From Torreya grandis (lineage: Eukaryota; Streptophyta; Pinopsida; Cupressales; Taxaceae): a stretch of 64,000 nt of DNA. Of the stretch, positions 1 to 12,714 are shown in pieces (the stretch's first letter is position 1; every line of letters starts with the position of its first letter). The notes under the pieces were generated by a model, which saw only the letters and a list, made by a program, of their open reading frames with translations, was not told the origin of the DNA and did no database searches. The stretch covers positions 1,241,001 to 1,305,000 of the forward strand of contig JARHVA010003637.1 in assembly GCA_037957365.1 (NCBI GenBank), in the 5' to 3' direction. A program made the translations under genes and the position numbers.

Positions 1-840
1 TTGTATGTTATTTATACTTTTGGGACAATATTATATTTATACATTTGAATCTATGTCATTTATTTATATAAATATATGTGTATATGTATATGTGTGTAAA
101 TACACACACACACAGAGATATCAATACAATTGAGCTTTGAAAAGACTAGATTTAATATTCAGATAAGTTATGTGTATAAATGTGTTTTATTACATCATTA
201 GACTTAAATGAATTGAAAGGACATTAAATTAAGTTTTAAGATATTTCAGTTAAATGTATTTGACATGTAAATTACTTATGTGATAAATGTGAGGATTATT
301 AATGGATGAAATAGCTAAATAAATTTTAGATAAATTATAAATTATTATTTATAAAACAAAGTTAGATTGTTAGAAGAAATCTTAGTAAAGGACCTACATA
401 TAAAAAGGACTTACATATCATATTTAGATGTTGTAGGTCAAAACTTAATGTGGCATGTTTGTCTACATTTTATTTTTGTATAAAATATGTTTCCTATCAT
501 ATTATTTAAAAAATGCTTAAAATGAAATATAGTTATATGATTCTTAGTAGTTATGAATGTTGTGGCATTTTGTATATGAATCTATATATTGAATCTATTT
601 TATAAGTATTTAATATGTTTTAGATAAAATTCAAATATTATTGACATTAATTAAATGAGTGAGATGAACTTAACTAATTTAATTAGTGTCATTCATAGTT
701 AGAATAAATGTAATCTGAATGAGTAGTGTGTGTGAAAATGACTGATCCTAGAGATTCAAGAAACTATATGAAAAATTTGGCCAAAGTAATGTTTATGGTT
801 TGAGAATTATCATTTCACAAGTTAAATTTAGTTTACATGT
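1..840. other. Gene-free AT-rich sequence
   Basis: No coding frame or RNA gene is recognised. Around 70-115 there is a short alternating TG/TA and CA tract. Not one CpG dinucleotide occurs between 1 and 1071. It may be the continuation of the retrotransposon fragment that follows, but I could not align it to any other part of the window. Confidence 0.6.
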
Positions 841-1170
841 TTATCATGATATCATTTTATAATGTATTTCTTTATGGTATGTTGCATAAGATAGGTATCC
901 TACAACCTACAAGTTTCTAGTTGACTTTATCAAATTTTTCATTATCACTATCTACCCATCCCTAAAAGGAGGGGCATTCCCTTGTTGGGAGATTATGAAT
1001 GGGATCATTGGTTTATGGTTAGTGTGGAAAATTACTCAGATGATACTACCCCTCCCCTTCTCATAGTCAATCGATAGAGGATCCACTCAGATTATTTTTG
1101 GATAGAAGTGAGTTCATTGTGACTCATGATCTATGGAACATTATATTATTTTAATATGATTATTTAAATA
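840..1170 (+). repeat. Fragment related to the distal half of the E3 LTR
   Basis: This stretch matches 49381-49710, which lies inside the 5' LTR of E3. The clearest part is 1000-1060 against 49545-49605: both contain GATCATTGGTTTATGGTTAG, followed by GATGAT and a CCCTCCCC run. Downstream both read ACATTATATT. I see no partner LTR start, primer site or purine tract, so this is a broken copy or solo-LTR remnant of the same family. The orientation is the same as E3. Confidence 0.6.
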
Positions 1171-2141
1171 TGTATTAGTGCATAATTGCACTTTTTGATG
1201 TAAATTTTAAAACAAAAACAATTAGATGTAAAATTTATACACTTAATGAGATAATTAATTATCAATGTCTAAATTATTATTATGCACATTTATTTCTCTT
1301 TATATGTTATTTTTATAGTTGCAAATCAACAAGATTAAATATGATCCATCGCTAAATGAATCATAACTTAACCCTTTGGTTAAAATTATAATTGATTTAA
1401 TGTTACATTAAATTAGAGATCTTAATTGATGTATTATTGTTTGTTGAATCAAGTTTCAAAAATAATTACCTGACTCTAGTTAATCAAAAGGGGTTATTTC
1501 AAATATGGTAGAGTGGACTGGTCTAAAAATATCTGGCCTTCACTTTGTAATCCCCTACTAGAATAAGCTTTGTAGTAGACATCAGGAGAAATATTGGTTG
1601 AGACTATAGTAAAAAAATACACTCAACTCACATATTTCTCCTAGCTAGTCCTCCCATAATGGGCAACAAATATGCATTTAGAGGCCTCTCAGAGGCCTAA
1701 TATTTTAATTATAGAATTGACCACTATAAGTTCCACATTTGAGAAATGTATAAGGAGTGTGTAGAGGGTAAGGAAGAGGAAATTTTAATATGAGACTATG
1801 AGAGGGGTCATAGTGGAAGAGAGATAAGAAGTATTTACATTATCTACAAATAAGGACAAAAAATTGGGGTTGTCCCTATACATAAAGGATTTTAAATCAT
1901 ATTTTGAAACTCATAAGGATGATCTAGTATAAATACATGAATGAACTGAGATGTCAAAAAAGAGGCAGAGAAAGAACTAGAACAAATAAGGGAATAACAA
2001 CAAATTTTGCATGTTTAAATATAGATAAAGATAGATGTCTATAATGCTACATCTACATTGTACAATATCTTTGAAGTTATTGGTGTAATGAAGGCATAAT
2101 TAACAACTCATATAGTATAAACTAATAAATTTTATAATTAA
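1171..2141. other. Gene-free stretch, nothing recognised
   Basis: This is low-GC sequence with no recognisable coding frame. It could be the internal leader of the element represented at 840-1170, but no primer-binding site is convincing. Confidence 0.5.
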
Positions 2142-2480
2142 TTGAAATTGTATGAGAATAAATTTAAATTTATTATTATTTATATGAATAGTGATGCATA
2201 TGCATGTCTAAATCTGATGGCACCATTGGAGGCTACCAACACCCTCAATTTAGTAGTCATTAGAACACATGAGGCCAAAGAGTGGATCAATGAAACTAAT
2301 GCAATAATGACTAAGTATGTAGAGCATGAAGCTCTCATTTTACATATTCTAGATGAGCTAAAGCTCTCATATGATAGGGATTATATATGTAGGCTTATCA
2401 ACAAGGACAATTTTGATCAGGTCTTACTACTAGATTTACCAAGATTCAAACAAAAATTTTTAGGAAAGATATTAGAGTAA
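2142..2480 (+). pseudogene. Unrecognised open frame of about 112 codons
   Basis: The frame begins with a non-ATG codon or the in-frame Met just downstream, and ends at a TAA. After the stop, coding-like residues continue (for example near 2480-2720), suggesting a longer broken protein. The predicted product is rich in Leu, Glu, Lys and Asn, with a helical-looking middle (HEAKEWINETNAIMTKYVEH) and a C-terminal part with LLLDLPRFKQKFLGK. I see no gag, protease, RT or integrase motif, no signal peptide and no membrane segment. It may be the gag of an unknown element or a captured gene fragment. Being open for 112 codons in such AT-rich DNA argues mildly for past coding, but chance cannot be excluded. 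Confidence 0.3.
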
Positions 2481-2699
2481 ATATAATCTGAGCTAAATTT
2501 TACTAGGAAAAAGGTCACAAAGGTTGAAATATTTAGAACTAATTTTAGAAACACAAATACTAAGCATGTAAGGCTCCTTGAATAAGTCAATAAGGTGCAT
2601 AGGTCTCTATTTATTAACATGGACATTATCAGGTACCAACATGAGATTGGTCATAACCACTATCAAGTGTTGGAAGCAAAGAATAAATATGAAACTTTA

Positions 2700-4400
2700 A
2701 CTTTTAGTTTAGTATAGACTACAACTTCAATGCCTTTAACAACCTCTAGTGCCATTTAAATACCCATTTAGCCTTAAGTTGATAGATAATTTTTTATGTA
2801 CACATGAAAATAATAATCATATTTTTACTTATAGTTTGCTTACACTTAGCATGTAAATTCAAAGTTACTAAAACAATATGTGATCATGCACATGTTGCAT
2901 TGCATTTTATAGGCCAACTAATCTTGACATAGTTGTAATTATCTATGAGCATGAATAAATGCAATTTTGATGTTAAAATTAGAACTATGGTTCTAATTAC
3001 ATAATGTAACTTTGAGTTCACATTCACTTGGAGGATGAGGCATCCCATCCCCAAGTCTATATATTCATGTAATTACACATTCCAAAGGGTTGGAAGTTTT
3101 ATTAATACATGAAGAAATTAGTTTTGATTGTCATGCAATTGCATTGGTTTCCTTTCCTTCCATTTTTGTGTTATTAAGGGTTTTCTCTCTTTATTGTGTT
3201 AATATAATAATTTAAAGTGTGTAGAAGCTATGGATAATTATAATTATTTTCATTTATGTATGTTAATCTTATATGTGCAAAAGTTATTGAAATTTAGTAG
3301 ATTTAATTGATTATAAGCAATTAGTTTAAACTATGTTAATATTCTAAGTGTGCAGGAGTTTTGATACAGTCTTCTAAATGTGTGTGATAACTACCTTAGA
3401 TTCCTTCCTAGTCTGAGCTATAATCTCCCAATTAAGGGTATGTAATATCAAATCTAAAGGGAGAAATCTTCAGTTGAGGCCATTAAGTTTCATATACCAT
3501 TTCCCCTTAGACTTCTTAACTCTATTTTCTTGTAAGTGGAAAATAACTACAAACAACAAGCATTAGTTCTAAAAACACTTGTCCACAATGCAACCAATTG
3601 CGGAAGTGACCTCTTGAGACTGTAGAACCTTCTTTCCTATTCTACCCTTACCTCCTTTTGAATTTTAATAAATTGATACCTACCCACTCTATATTAGGTA
3701 CCACCCATCCATCCCATTCACTTATTTTTAATTTATTTACTAGGATTCATTTCACTACAAGTAAACTCAGTTAACAACCTACATTATCTACTTGTTATTC
3801 CACCATAAGGTTACTTAAACCATATCTATAACTTATGCCCTAGAATGGAGTTTACATTCATTAGATTATAAAATGTTAGAGGCTAACTTGTTCAATTTAG
3901 GGATTATTGATGTAGTGGATTGCACCCAGGGTAGGAGGCCGAGCTCTTGCCTTCCACACATCAAAATGGAAACTCCCATCTCACTTGTGGGACTTGCGAA
4001 GATGGAGGGGAGAGTCTCTAGGTAAGGGCTAGTTCCCTTTATGCATTTGAGTTTTTCCAATAAGTGCTAATGTAGGTATATAGATATATAACAGGGGGTG
4101 AAAAGGGAGAAGGATTACAGGAAAACAAATATACTCTAAAAGAGGTGATGCACCAAATGATTTGACCTTCTCACACTCACACTTGAAGTCAGACAAACAC
4201 ATACGTACACTTCAAACTGGTAGAAGGACTAGGCTACAGGAAGCTTAGCAAGGAGGCTTTAATGGAACACACATAAAATAGAGACTCACCAAAGGTGGTA
4301 TAGAAAGGCACACTACATATTAGCTTCTTTTATCTCTGCACTTCCAAATACAACTCATATCTACATCATATTCCATCACCTTAGTGATCCACCGTACTCC
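2700..4400. other. Gene-free stretch with a small GC-richer patch
   Basis: No coding frame is supported. A patch at about 3900-4040 is noticeably richer in G and C than its surroundings. On the minus strand it reads AAGTCCCACAAGTGAGATGG, a style of sequence often seen in plant LTR promoter regions. No second copy occurs in the window, so an LTR cannot be shown. Confidence 0.35.
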
Positions 4401-4412
4401 CTTCTCATTTAG

Positions 4413-4619
4413 ATCTCAGTTGATCAAGAAGTCCTTGATGCTAGGATGTGGAACCATGAGGTGGATTCTACTATTGGACAACATGTGTCTGAATTTCAAG
4501 GACTTGTGAAAAATCAAAAAATGAAATGGCTTGAAATAACAGAGGGAAAAGGGGACCAATTTTTGGCCTGTTACACCAAAAATGGTCAACAGGGATGTGT
4601 ACAAGACCCACATCAATAG
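4413..4619 (+). pseudogene. Unrecognised open frame of 68 codons, no clear start
   Basis: The frame runs from just after a TAG at 4410 to a TAG at 4617 without interruption, with balanced protein-like composition (MWNHEVDSTIGQHVSEFQG near its start, CYTKNGQQGCVQDPHQ at its end). The first ATG is at 4443. The antisense strand is also open here, so coding direction is uncertain. No family is recognised. It lies just upstream of the H gag remnant and could be part of that element's leader or an unrelated captured fragment. Confidence 0.2.
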
Positions 4620-4768
4620 ATAATTTGGTGATAGAAGGAGGGCCACTTTTATGCCTTCCCCAGTGAGATATTATACCCTATGTTGAGTTGTGTTGAAGAC
4701 ACCCAAGAGAGTTAGCATGTATAGGACCTGAACCAGTCTTTTGGTTTCCCCCTTATTAACATTTAAAG

Positions 4769-4876
<108 letters not shown>

Positions 4877-5027
4877 TTTTTCCTAATAGACATAGGGATA
4901 GAACACCATCTCAAATAAGAAATATGCATCCCATCAATCATCTTATGGCCCAATAATAACGTTAGTTGTATCTATCATTGCTATCCTAGGGGAGGTGCAT
5001 AATTTGACTAAGAACCCAGATAAATAT

Positions 5028-5418
5028 CTGCCTTCTTTCTTCCATTAAGGAAGAAGAACTAGAAAGGAACACATTAATTACTTCAAGGCTTATTCAATAT
5101 TAATTAATGTTACTAATGAATATGTTGCATGAAAGATTTTCCCATTTACCTTACAGGATGATGCCTATGATTTGTATCTCAACCTTCATGATAACTAGAT
5201 TACTTCATAGAATGCATGCCAAAGCATGCTTCTTGCCCAATTCAAACAAGTTACCATCCTTGGACTGGTGTATCAACATTTTACCAACATGAAAAGGGAG
5301 CCTAATGGGCCAATTTGAGATTTAAATTCTAGGTTATAGAAGATGTACACTTGGATTAATATAGAGTATAAACCAAATGGAAAATTAGAGCTGTAAATAT
5401 ATAAAAATGCCTTGGACA
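5028..5418 (+). pseudogene. gag: Element H: gag core, first part
   Basis: One continuous frame with no frameshift encodes a Ty3/gypsy Gag core (Retrotrans_gag type). Visible pieces in order are KEHINYFKAYSILINVTNEY, IFPFTLQDDAYDLYLNL, LLAQFKQVTILGLVYQHFTN, MKREPNGPI and YKPNGKLEL. In the family, this capsid-like part assembles the particle. Seven in-frame stops interrupt it. Those I checked can each be derived from a sense codon by a single C-to-T or G-to-A change, for example TGA where the family has Arg and TAG where it has Gln. The frame ends at the E0 insertion and resumes, in phase through the duplicated GAC codon, at 22844. The start of the gene is not identifiable. Confidence 0.85.
5414..5418 (+). 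other. Target-site duplication of E0, left copy
   Basis: GGACA lies directly before the 5' LTR of E0. The right copy is GGACC at 22843-22847, four of five bases identical. The assignment is supported independently because the gag frame of H is restored across this point. Confidence 0.65.
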
Positions 5419-7999
5419 TGTTGGCCAAATTTGGCCCACATAAGAAACTTTTGACTAGATGTGGTTTAAAGCTGAGCAAGGTCTTGGTTGAGAAGAAATA
5501 TAATAGTAGGAAGATCAAAAAACCTTCATGAAGATCACTTGTTAGTTACAAGTTTTTGAAACACTTTAAGAAAGATTAAATTATGATATTGAGGAACCAG
5601 ATCATCATGACACATCATGCTAGAATGAACAAATTAGTCTAGTTGCACATTTGATATATGCACTTAAGAGTTTGACTAAAGATAAATATATACATTTACA
5701 TGATTATTTTGGTCCCAAAAACATCCTCTACAAATTTTTTATCTTGATGAGTTATCTATCTCAAGATATGAGCTTCTAAATTTGAACTTGTACAGTGGGA
5801 CATGCATGCAAACATCAAATTTGGGCCTCGTGAAACAGCCATTTGAATTCAAATGTTCATGAAGATAAGAAAGGGGATGATAAGTGGTGATATCATGGGA
5901 TATATATTTGATATATAATTACCCAATGGAAATTAATGAATCCAATAGGTCACAGTAGATCAATAAAGTGCATCTAAACATATAAAATTTGATCAATGAT
6001 GAGCAAAAGGTCAACAAGTCAACGAATCTTGAAGATAAATACATAGTTTCCAAGTGTCACAACCATGAAAATTTATATTTAAATAAATGGTACATGTTTA
6101 AATAATACAAAATAAGATAGATGGTATGCATAAGGTTAAAGAGTCAATTGAGCTTAGGATGAATGTGAGGCTGCCACATGGTGAAAGCATATGAACTAGC
6201 CAAGATTGATTATAGGGCCCACAAAATGAATGAAGAGCTAATAGATGGCACAATTTATAGAATCCTAGATAAATATAAATGACCAATATTAAAATTTTAA
6301 TCAAGGAGACTTCAAATGGAGGTTAAATATGCTTTAGGTAGAACTAAGAGAAATGTTTCAAAGGGTTGTGTCACTGTTAGAGCTCAGTTGAATAACATTA
6401 AGTAGACACAACCATACAATCAAGATTATTCATTCTAAATCTCTATCTCCATTAAATTTTATAGGCATGATAGGTTTGTTTAAACCTAATGTAGTTCAAG
6501 AATGAGGCTATGCAATCTATGGATCGTCATTAATATAATGATTATACAAAAACAAATATATTAGATTGGATTTTAATCTATAGTAAATATCCATATGTAG
6601 GTTGGGATAGATGTAGCCATAAATGAGATATGGTGGAGTGTTTCATCCTTTGACATAATCATAGCTATGGAAAATAGGGACCTATAGTAGTTTAGGAATG
6701 AGGATATATGATCTATGGATCTTCATTAATATAGTGACTATATAAAAACCAATATGTTGGATTGGTTTTCAATCTTTAGTAAAGATCCATATCCAAGTTA
6801 GGATAGATATAACCATAAATGAGATATGGTGGAGTGTCTCATCCTTTGACACAAACATATCTCTATAAAATAGGTACCTATGGCCACCAAAAGCAAACAT
6901 GGTGATGATTCTATCAAAATTATAGATATGAGGATTTTGTTCTCATAAATAGGTCAAGTGAAAGATAGTGTAAAGTCTCAAGATGGAGATCTGGTGGTTG
7001 GAATAAATATTTGGAGCATTTAATATATTTTTAGGGTATTTAAGGGTTTTTTATTCATATCAATGTCATGACTCATCATCCTAATCACATTATTATCTTC
7101 TAGTGTGTTGTTCGATGAACGAAAGGATTTATAGACTATGGGACAAATGAAGGTTACTTTGTCTATGATGTATTAACCCTGATTGGATAAAAATATGGTG
7201 GAACATTAATTAAAAATTAATAGCTCATTCATGTCTGACTGATCCCTTTATATCTCCCCCTTTTTCTCTAATATCTCCTATTTTCTTCCACATTGTAACA
7301 CTCTGTCTATGATTTTGGATTCCCACAAGGACTCTTTGATTTTGAAGAGTAGGGGAATCTATAAGATATATTGGAAAGATATGCTCATCTTGATAAGTAT
7401 AAACCATATCAATAATTTTTAAAAACTACCCCTTGATTTAATAAAATTCTTTCTTTACCTATCTCTTGTCTTGGATCAGTGTTTAGTGAGTTGTGCATGA
7501 TGGCCTTGTGAAGGAGATTCTTCCATATCCATTATCCTCCTTCCTTACCTCTTCTAAGGTGTTTTCAATAATTTCATAGGTCTAGATTCATGTTATTTAT
7601 ATCATTAATGTAGTATTGTTTTGGGTCTTATAATCCTTTCTTATTTCCATTCATTGCATCCTGAACCTAGTCTATGAAACACTTATGCAATCAGCTAGTC
7701 TGTGAGGTTGTGTGAGATAGTATTGTCTTGTGTTGATCTAATGTGGGTTCAAGATTATGGGAGTCTTCCATTTTATTTGGTGCATCACCTTATTAAATTT
7801 ATTATGATATCATCCCCATTTCTAACCCTTTTCTTAGTGAAAACATTAGTATATGTGATCCATCAAGAGGAAGTCAACCTTCTCTAAATGTTTAACCCCA
7901 CCATAAGATACCAACAACCTAAGGTTGTTTCCATATTAAGACTGGGAGTGGGGGAGCCTAAATAAATCCTACATAAGGGTGAAATATGATGTCATAATG
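5419..7999 (+). repeat. E0 5' LTR
   Basis: It begins TGTTGGCCAAATTTGGCCC and matches 20361-22842 along its length. The end is placed at the TAATG before the primer site (TAATA in the 3' copy). It contains a private tandem duplication of 196 bp (6491-6686 and 6687-6881) that the 3' LTR lacks. At the place of the CT microsatellite of the 3' LTR it has only a short CTCTGTCT. Confidence 0.85.
6491..6881 (+). repeat. 196-bp tandem duplication private to the 5' LTR of E0
   Basis: Two adjacent copies start with GTAGTTCAAGAATGAGG (6491) and GTAGTTTAGGAATGAGG (6687). Both contain ATAAATGAGATATGGTGGAG and end near AAAATAGG. The 3' LTR has a single copy at about 21441-21640, so the duplication arose after or during insertion. 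Confidence 0.85.
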
Positions 8000-8004
8000 T
8001 TTTT

Positions 8005-8023
8005 TGGTATGCCTAATGGGTCT
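8005..8023 (+). other. E0 primer-binding-like site
   Basis: TGGTATGCCTAATGGGTCT lies five bases after the 5' LTR. It starts with TGG, which pairs with the CCA end of a tRNA. It is the same site as in E1 (10311) and E2 (28637). The tRNA was not identified. Confidence 0.6.
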
Positions 8024-8199
8024 TACTATGTTGTTCACTAGTGAAGACTTTTGGTAGTCTCCTCATCCAATTAGTCTTTAGAGGTATGTGTGTAAACATC
8101 AATGATAACTCTAATAATTCATCAATTGGTTTAAGTATCTCAGGGACCTAATCATAATTATTTAGTATGTATCATCACTCTTTTTATCAGATCTCTACT

Positions 8200-9005
8200 T
8201 TAGCATCCTTCATTTTAGATTAGTATTGATTATGGCTTCACCCTAGTAGTTCTCAAGATTCAATGCATCATCCTTCTCAAGCTCAAGATGTCCCTAGTTT
8301 TTACCCAAACCGATCCATTTCAAGTTAGATGCAAATATTCTCAAGATATGAAAGATAAATGATAGACCTTAATACATAGAGGGGATATGGTCAAGATATC
8401 CATAATCACATCATTCATGACATGAGAAATGCATTATGGCTAATGAAGGAAGAATGGGAACTTATTAAGGGAGAAAATTGGAAAAACCTCTCAAGTGAGA
8501 TGATGGATGTAAGTGGTTACATTCAAATTATCAAGAATAATATAAGAGGACTTGAATAATAGCAAGTCCAAATCCATCAAACTCATGTATCTTCATATAC
8601 ACCACCTCAACCCTCATATATGCCACCCATTTTTCCCTAAAAGACCACTCTAAGTGACCCTTAGAGTGTTCCAAGTTATTCATGTGTTCCTCAGACATTC
8701 CCTTCTTGGAATTAAATCTAAGATAGCCTCAAAATAAATAAGGAGACTATTTTTGAGTAGCCTATTATTGATATCTAATATTCCACTTATCTTCCCTAAG
8801 AATCCTTTTGTACCTCATAGCATCCCTTTTGTGTTCCTTATATTCATAAGGCCACTGACCACCTTAAATAAGTACTTTTCTAGGAGAATATAGATAGACA
8901 AATAAAATAATTAGATCCAAAGATGAGGAAAGAGGAAGAGAGTCAAAATAAAGAAAAGGAGGATGTTTCTTACACATTCCCCTCATGGAAATCAATCAAG
9001 GAAGG
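8200..9005 (+). pseudogene. E0: Gag-like N-terminal remnant
   Basis: Broken frames give a polar, Ser/Pro/Gln-rich stretch followed by charged helices (EEWELIKGENWKNLSSEMMD, then QIHQTHVSSYTPPQPSYMPP) and a final KEKEDVSYTFPSWKSIKEG. This pattern is usual for the poorly conserved N-terminal part of plant gypsy Gag proteins. No conserved core domain is present before the sequence is cut by E1 at 9006. The assignment rests on composition and position, so it is tentative. Confidence 0.4.
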
Positions 9006-10300
9006 TGTAGACATGCAAATGATGGTTCTAAATGTCAAACTAACCCCTAGACCACCCTTAGACCCCCTTAAGACCACTTGACAACCTTTTAACTACCATA
9101 CCTAGCTCAACCCAACTTAACCTTTGACACATTGACCATCGATGGTCACCCTAACCATCAATGGTTAGGTTTTAACTTCCTGCATAGTTAAAACTCCAAC
9201 CCAACTACAAATTTTTATTTTTAGCTATCTATTTCATGTGTGGGATCAATGCATGTTGATGTTAAAAATAAATGTCTTGTTGAACCTTTTATTGAAATTA
9301 TTATTTCACCTCTCTATTTTTCTTGTAAAAAGAGAGGAGTTGAAAAGGATGGATCATCAATCAATCATCTAAAATCAAAGAAATCAAGCATCAAAGATCA
9401 CCAAAATTTATCGAATATTATTGTATTATAACTTATTTTTGTATGTCTTCTCCTAGTAAGCAGGATAGAGATTTGAAGTGTTGTAGTTCATCAACTACAT
9501 CCAAGACACCCTTACTATACCAAAATTTCTCAAGACTCCATCAACAAGTTATTCAGCCAACTACCTCTACATTATTTAGGATATCAAGCTAAGTATCTAT
9601 TTCTTATTTGATTTAGTAATTATTCTCTCTTTTATCTTCCAAAATCCATTTTACATCCCTATCAACCCAGTTTCTTGAAGCAACCCAGAACCCATAGTAA
9701 CCATTAATGGTTACCTCGATCTCTAATACTCTATCCATAATCATTGATGGTTTCCAATGACTAAAGATCACCCTAACCGTTGATGATCACTATGTGACAA
9801 ATAAATAACAAGTTATTTTCACCCATCAGACCTCAACTAAATTCTAGTTTCTAACCTTCTGCTTGAGCATAGAATATCACCCTATTTGATAAATCATGTT
9901 TGATTTATTTAGCATTAATATTGAGCCATTTATTGATACAATTAGTCAAATTCACTTATTCATTTATCAATCACGTCTTGTATTTGATTTTAATACCTTT
10001 TGTTATTCATGCAAGTAAATTATCTTTTAGTTATAGAACTTGATTGTTTAAATGTTTGGATTGACAACCTCCAAGGAAGTTTGTGCTTATTGGATCTAGC
10101 TTGCTAGGCAATCCACCCTATAATATAACTAATAAACCATTTCTTTAGTTCTTTCTTATCTACATGTCATTCTTCCCAAGCCAAAGAGGTGAATCTATAA
10201 CCATCTAGATTACAGATCATAAACTAAATCTAGGTTCTACTAACCTCACCCTTATTTCAAGTTTTAAAACTTTTTTCTAATAAATAAAGAAAAATTTACA
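9006..10300 (+). repeat. E1 5' LTR
   Basis: It begins TGTAGACATGC and matches 17520-18887. It ends near AAATTTACA. The next few bases (TGAAACATTC) may partly belong to it, because the 3' copy diverges there. It carries palindromic ACCATCGATGGT-type repeats at about 9137-9170 and 9693-9790. A probable TATA box has decayed to TGTAAAAA at 9324-9331. Confidence 0.85.
9137..9790 (+). repeat. Palindrome-containing repeats in the E1 5' LTR
   Basis: Two clusters of a short unit close to CACCCTAACCATCAATGGT, in which ACCATYGATGGT reads the same on both strands, occur at 9137-9170 and 9693-9790. The 3' LTR has the same clusters at about 17650-17710 and 18243-18375, so they were present when the element inserted. 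Confidence 0.75.
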
Positions 10301-10310
10301 TGAAACATTC

Positions 10311-10329
10311 TGGCACACCTAGTGGGATC
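10311..10329 (+). other. E1 primer-binding-like site
   Basis: TGGCACACCTAGTGGGATC follows the 5' LTR and resembles the sites of E0 and E2. TGG pairs with the tRNA CCA end. The tRNA species was not identified. Confidence 0.65.
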
Positions 10330-11990
10330 CTTACATCATCTTTTGGGTTCATAGTTACATCTAGATACTTCTTATCTTTCGTCTAATATAACAAAATCAA
10401 ATTTTCATTTTTTGGCTAAAAATTGACTACATCCATTATTTTCTTTGTTGTGTTATCTCACATAGCTTAATTAATCAAGTAAATTAATCATAGCTTCACT
10501 TTTATCACACACATAAGACCAAACCTCTTAGACTAATCAAGCATTAAAAATTTGACATAAGGATTGACTAGGATTTCATCATCTAGTAGTTACCTTTCCT
10601 AGATATCCCACTTGGATTTCATCACCAAGGGGAGAAACAACTTAGTTTTTTGGCTTAATATAATCTCTAAAAATCGGTATATCTTGGCTAAGCACCTGAC
10701 ACCCTTATTAATGTGGTGTTTAAAGTGAGGAGGTAGTCCCCAACATAAAACCATGTACTAATTTCCAATACAAATCCCTCTAAGAGCTTAAAAATAACTT
10801 GAAACCAATCATAGACTTATTTAATAGTACTCTCTCTACAAACCAATTTGAGTCACACAATTATTAAATTTTAAGGCATAAACCACAAGAGAGACTAAAA
10901 ATAACCTTAGGATTTAACATGCTTTAGTGTGTATTTCATTTCCTTGACTTTTTCTTGTCTTCTCTTTGTTTGAGTTGTAAGATTACTCGTATCTTCTTCT
11001 TTCCCTTATTTGCATGGTTTTAACTAGGCAATAACTATGAAACCAAGCAAACTAGGACCCATATCCTAATCATTCATCTTCCTCTTCTCCCTCATCCATG
11101 GAGTACATCTTAGATATAGAGAGTTCCCCCCATCCTTTTTCAAGTCCTACCATCCCTCAAATGATTTCCTAAGGTGATGTGTATTTTACCACTTTTTTGG
11201 ATAACAATACCATATCCCTTCAACATTACCATAGCACCATATCCCTTCTTTGATTCTACCTATTAACCTACCCTATGGCATGCCATCCCACCTTATGGGC
11301 AATACTTCTATTACCACCATCTCCACATAATCTTTAGTCACCTAGGCATCATATTCTACTAATAATCCCATCGATACCACCATCTAAAACCAACCCACCT
11401 AACCAACCAACACCCAAGCACCTTCTTCCCCAACTAATACCCCTCCTAGTATAGGAGCAACCCAAAATTTATGCACCAATACTTCCCTTACCATAGGAGT
11501 ACCCTTTACTAGTGTCATCACTATTCCTTTTGTTCCTAATCTACCTACCTCCACTCCATTCTAGAGCTTGGAGGTTCTAATAAATTTTACCTTCCACCCA
11601 TCAGTACTATAGTAACCATCTACCCTATATCTACTAACCCAACCATACCTCCTACCCAACCTACATTAATCTCTCAACAAGTGCCCATTGCATGAAACCT
11701 AATCTACATCCCTAACCCATATGTACCTCTACCTTCCACACAACCACCTATCTCCATGTATTCATATGTTGCATCATCCCATCCACCCATATCCACATAC
11801 TAATATGTGGTATCCTCTCAACCCCCCACCAACTATCCATATGTTGCACCTACCTAAACCCAACATAATCTACCCTATAATTATGCAAGTACAAAACCAC
11901 AAATGAACCTTATCAAAATGCTAATGGAAAAAATGACTACTTTATAGTTATCTATTTATAGAGATCATAATATTTTATCATATGACCAAA
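10330..11990 (+). other. E1 leader and Pro/Thr-rich Gag N-terminal region
   Basis: The first part (to about 11040) shows no coding. From about 11040 the + strand becomes very rich in C and A and would encode a Pro/Thr/Ser/His-rich, low-complexity stretch, as is common ahead of the Gag core in this group. Frames are broken and no domain is recognised. Confidence 0.45.
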
Positions 11991-12009
11991 TATGTAATGA
12001 ACCAATTCA

Positions 12010-12540
12010 CCCATCCATCCCCATTCAACCCTATCCTCCTCAGTGGGAACTTCCCAAATTTTCTAAATTTTAAAGTAAGGAAGACCCTCAATATCACCTA
12101 AGAGTATTTAGGCACTCATGTTATTTGATTGCCTATAATGATGCTCTCCTTATTCATACCTTCCCCATGTTTCTATTTGGTCTAGCACTAGATTGGTATA
12201 GTGCTATAACAAAATACTTTCTCTTTTCTTTCACCCAGTTGGCTCAAACTTTCTTCGATCACTTTTTTATAAAAATTTCCAAGAAGGTTTCCATCACTAA
12301 TCTCTACTCCATTTAATAATTTAATGATGAATCCATTGCTGACTTCATATCCCATTAGAGAATTTTGATAATCCAACTCTTTTTCTCTTTGCCCCAAACC
12401 TAACTGATTGAACTCTTTGCTCAGGATTGTGCCAAACACATTTATTATACCTTATGAGTTTAGATCTTTAAGACCTTTAATGAAGCTTTTACCATGGCAT
12501 AAAAACTATAAAATAGAGTCATCGATGAGGGAAGACTAAA
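12010..12540 (+). pseudogene. gag: E1: gag core
   Basis: The frame gives WELPKFSKF, then EDPQYHLRVFRHSCYLIAYN, TFPMFLFGLALDWYSAITKY, FTQLAQTFFDHFFIKISKKV and, after a stop, FNDESIADFISH. This is the usual order of a Retrotrans_gag core in Tat-like elements (LPKF, DP..HL..F, FP.SL.G.A..WY, SF.QL...F...F). It would form the structural particle protein. At least five in-frame stops interrupt it. The start lies in the Pro-rich region upstream and cannot be fixed. Confidence 0.8.
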
Positions 12541-12714
12541 ATTGAGAAACAAGAACTCTACCTTAAAATAAAATGAGGCTTCCTCCTCTAAACCCAAAAA
12601 TCAAACTTACACTAACACCAAAAATAAGGGAACCATAAATCTATTATCTTTAAAAATTCTCTTCCACCTATTGTTAACCAGCCTAACTCTTCCATTTCCT
12701 CCAATCAAAACACC

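Noticed and set aside
3866..4060. Minus-strand frame of 64 codons in the GC-richer patch
   Set aside because: It is short, without motifs, and the sequence looks more like LTR promoter DNA than coding.
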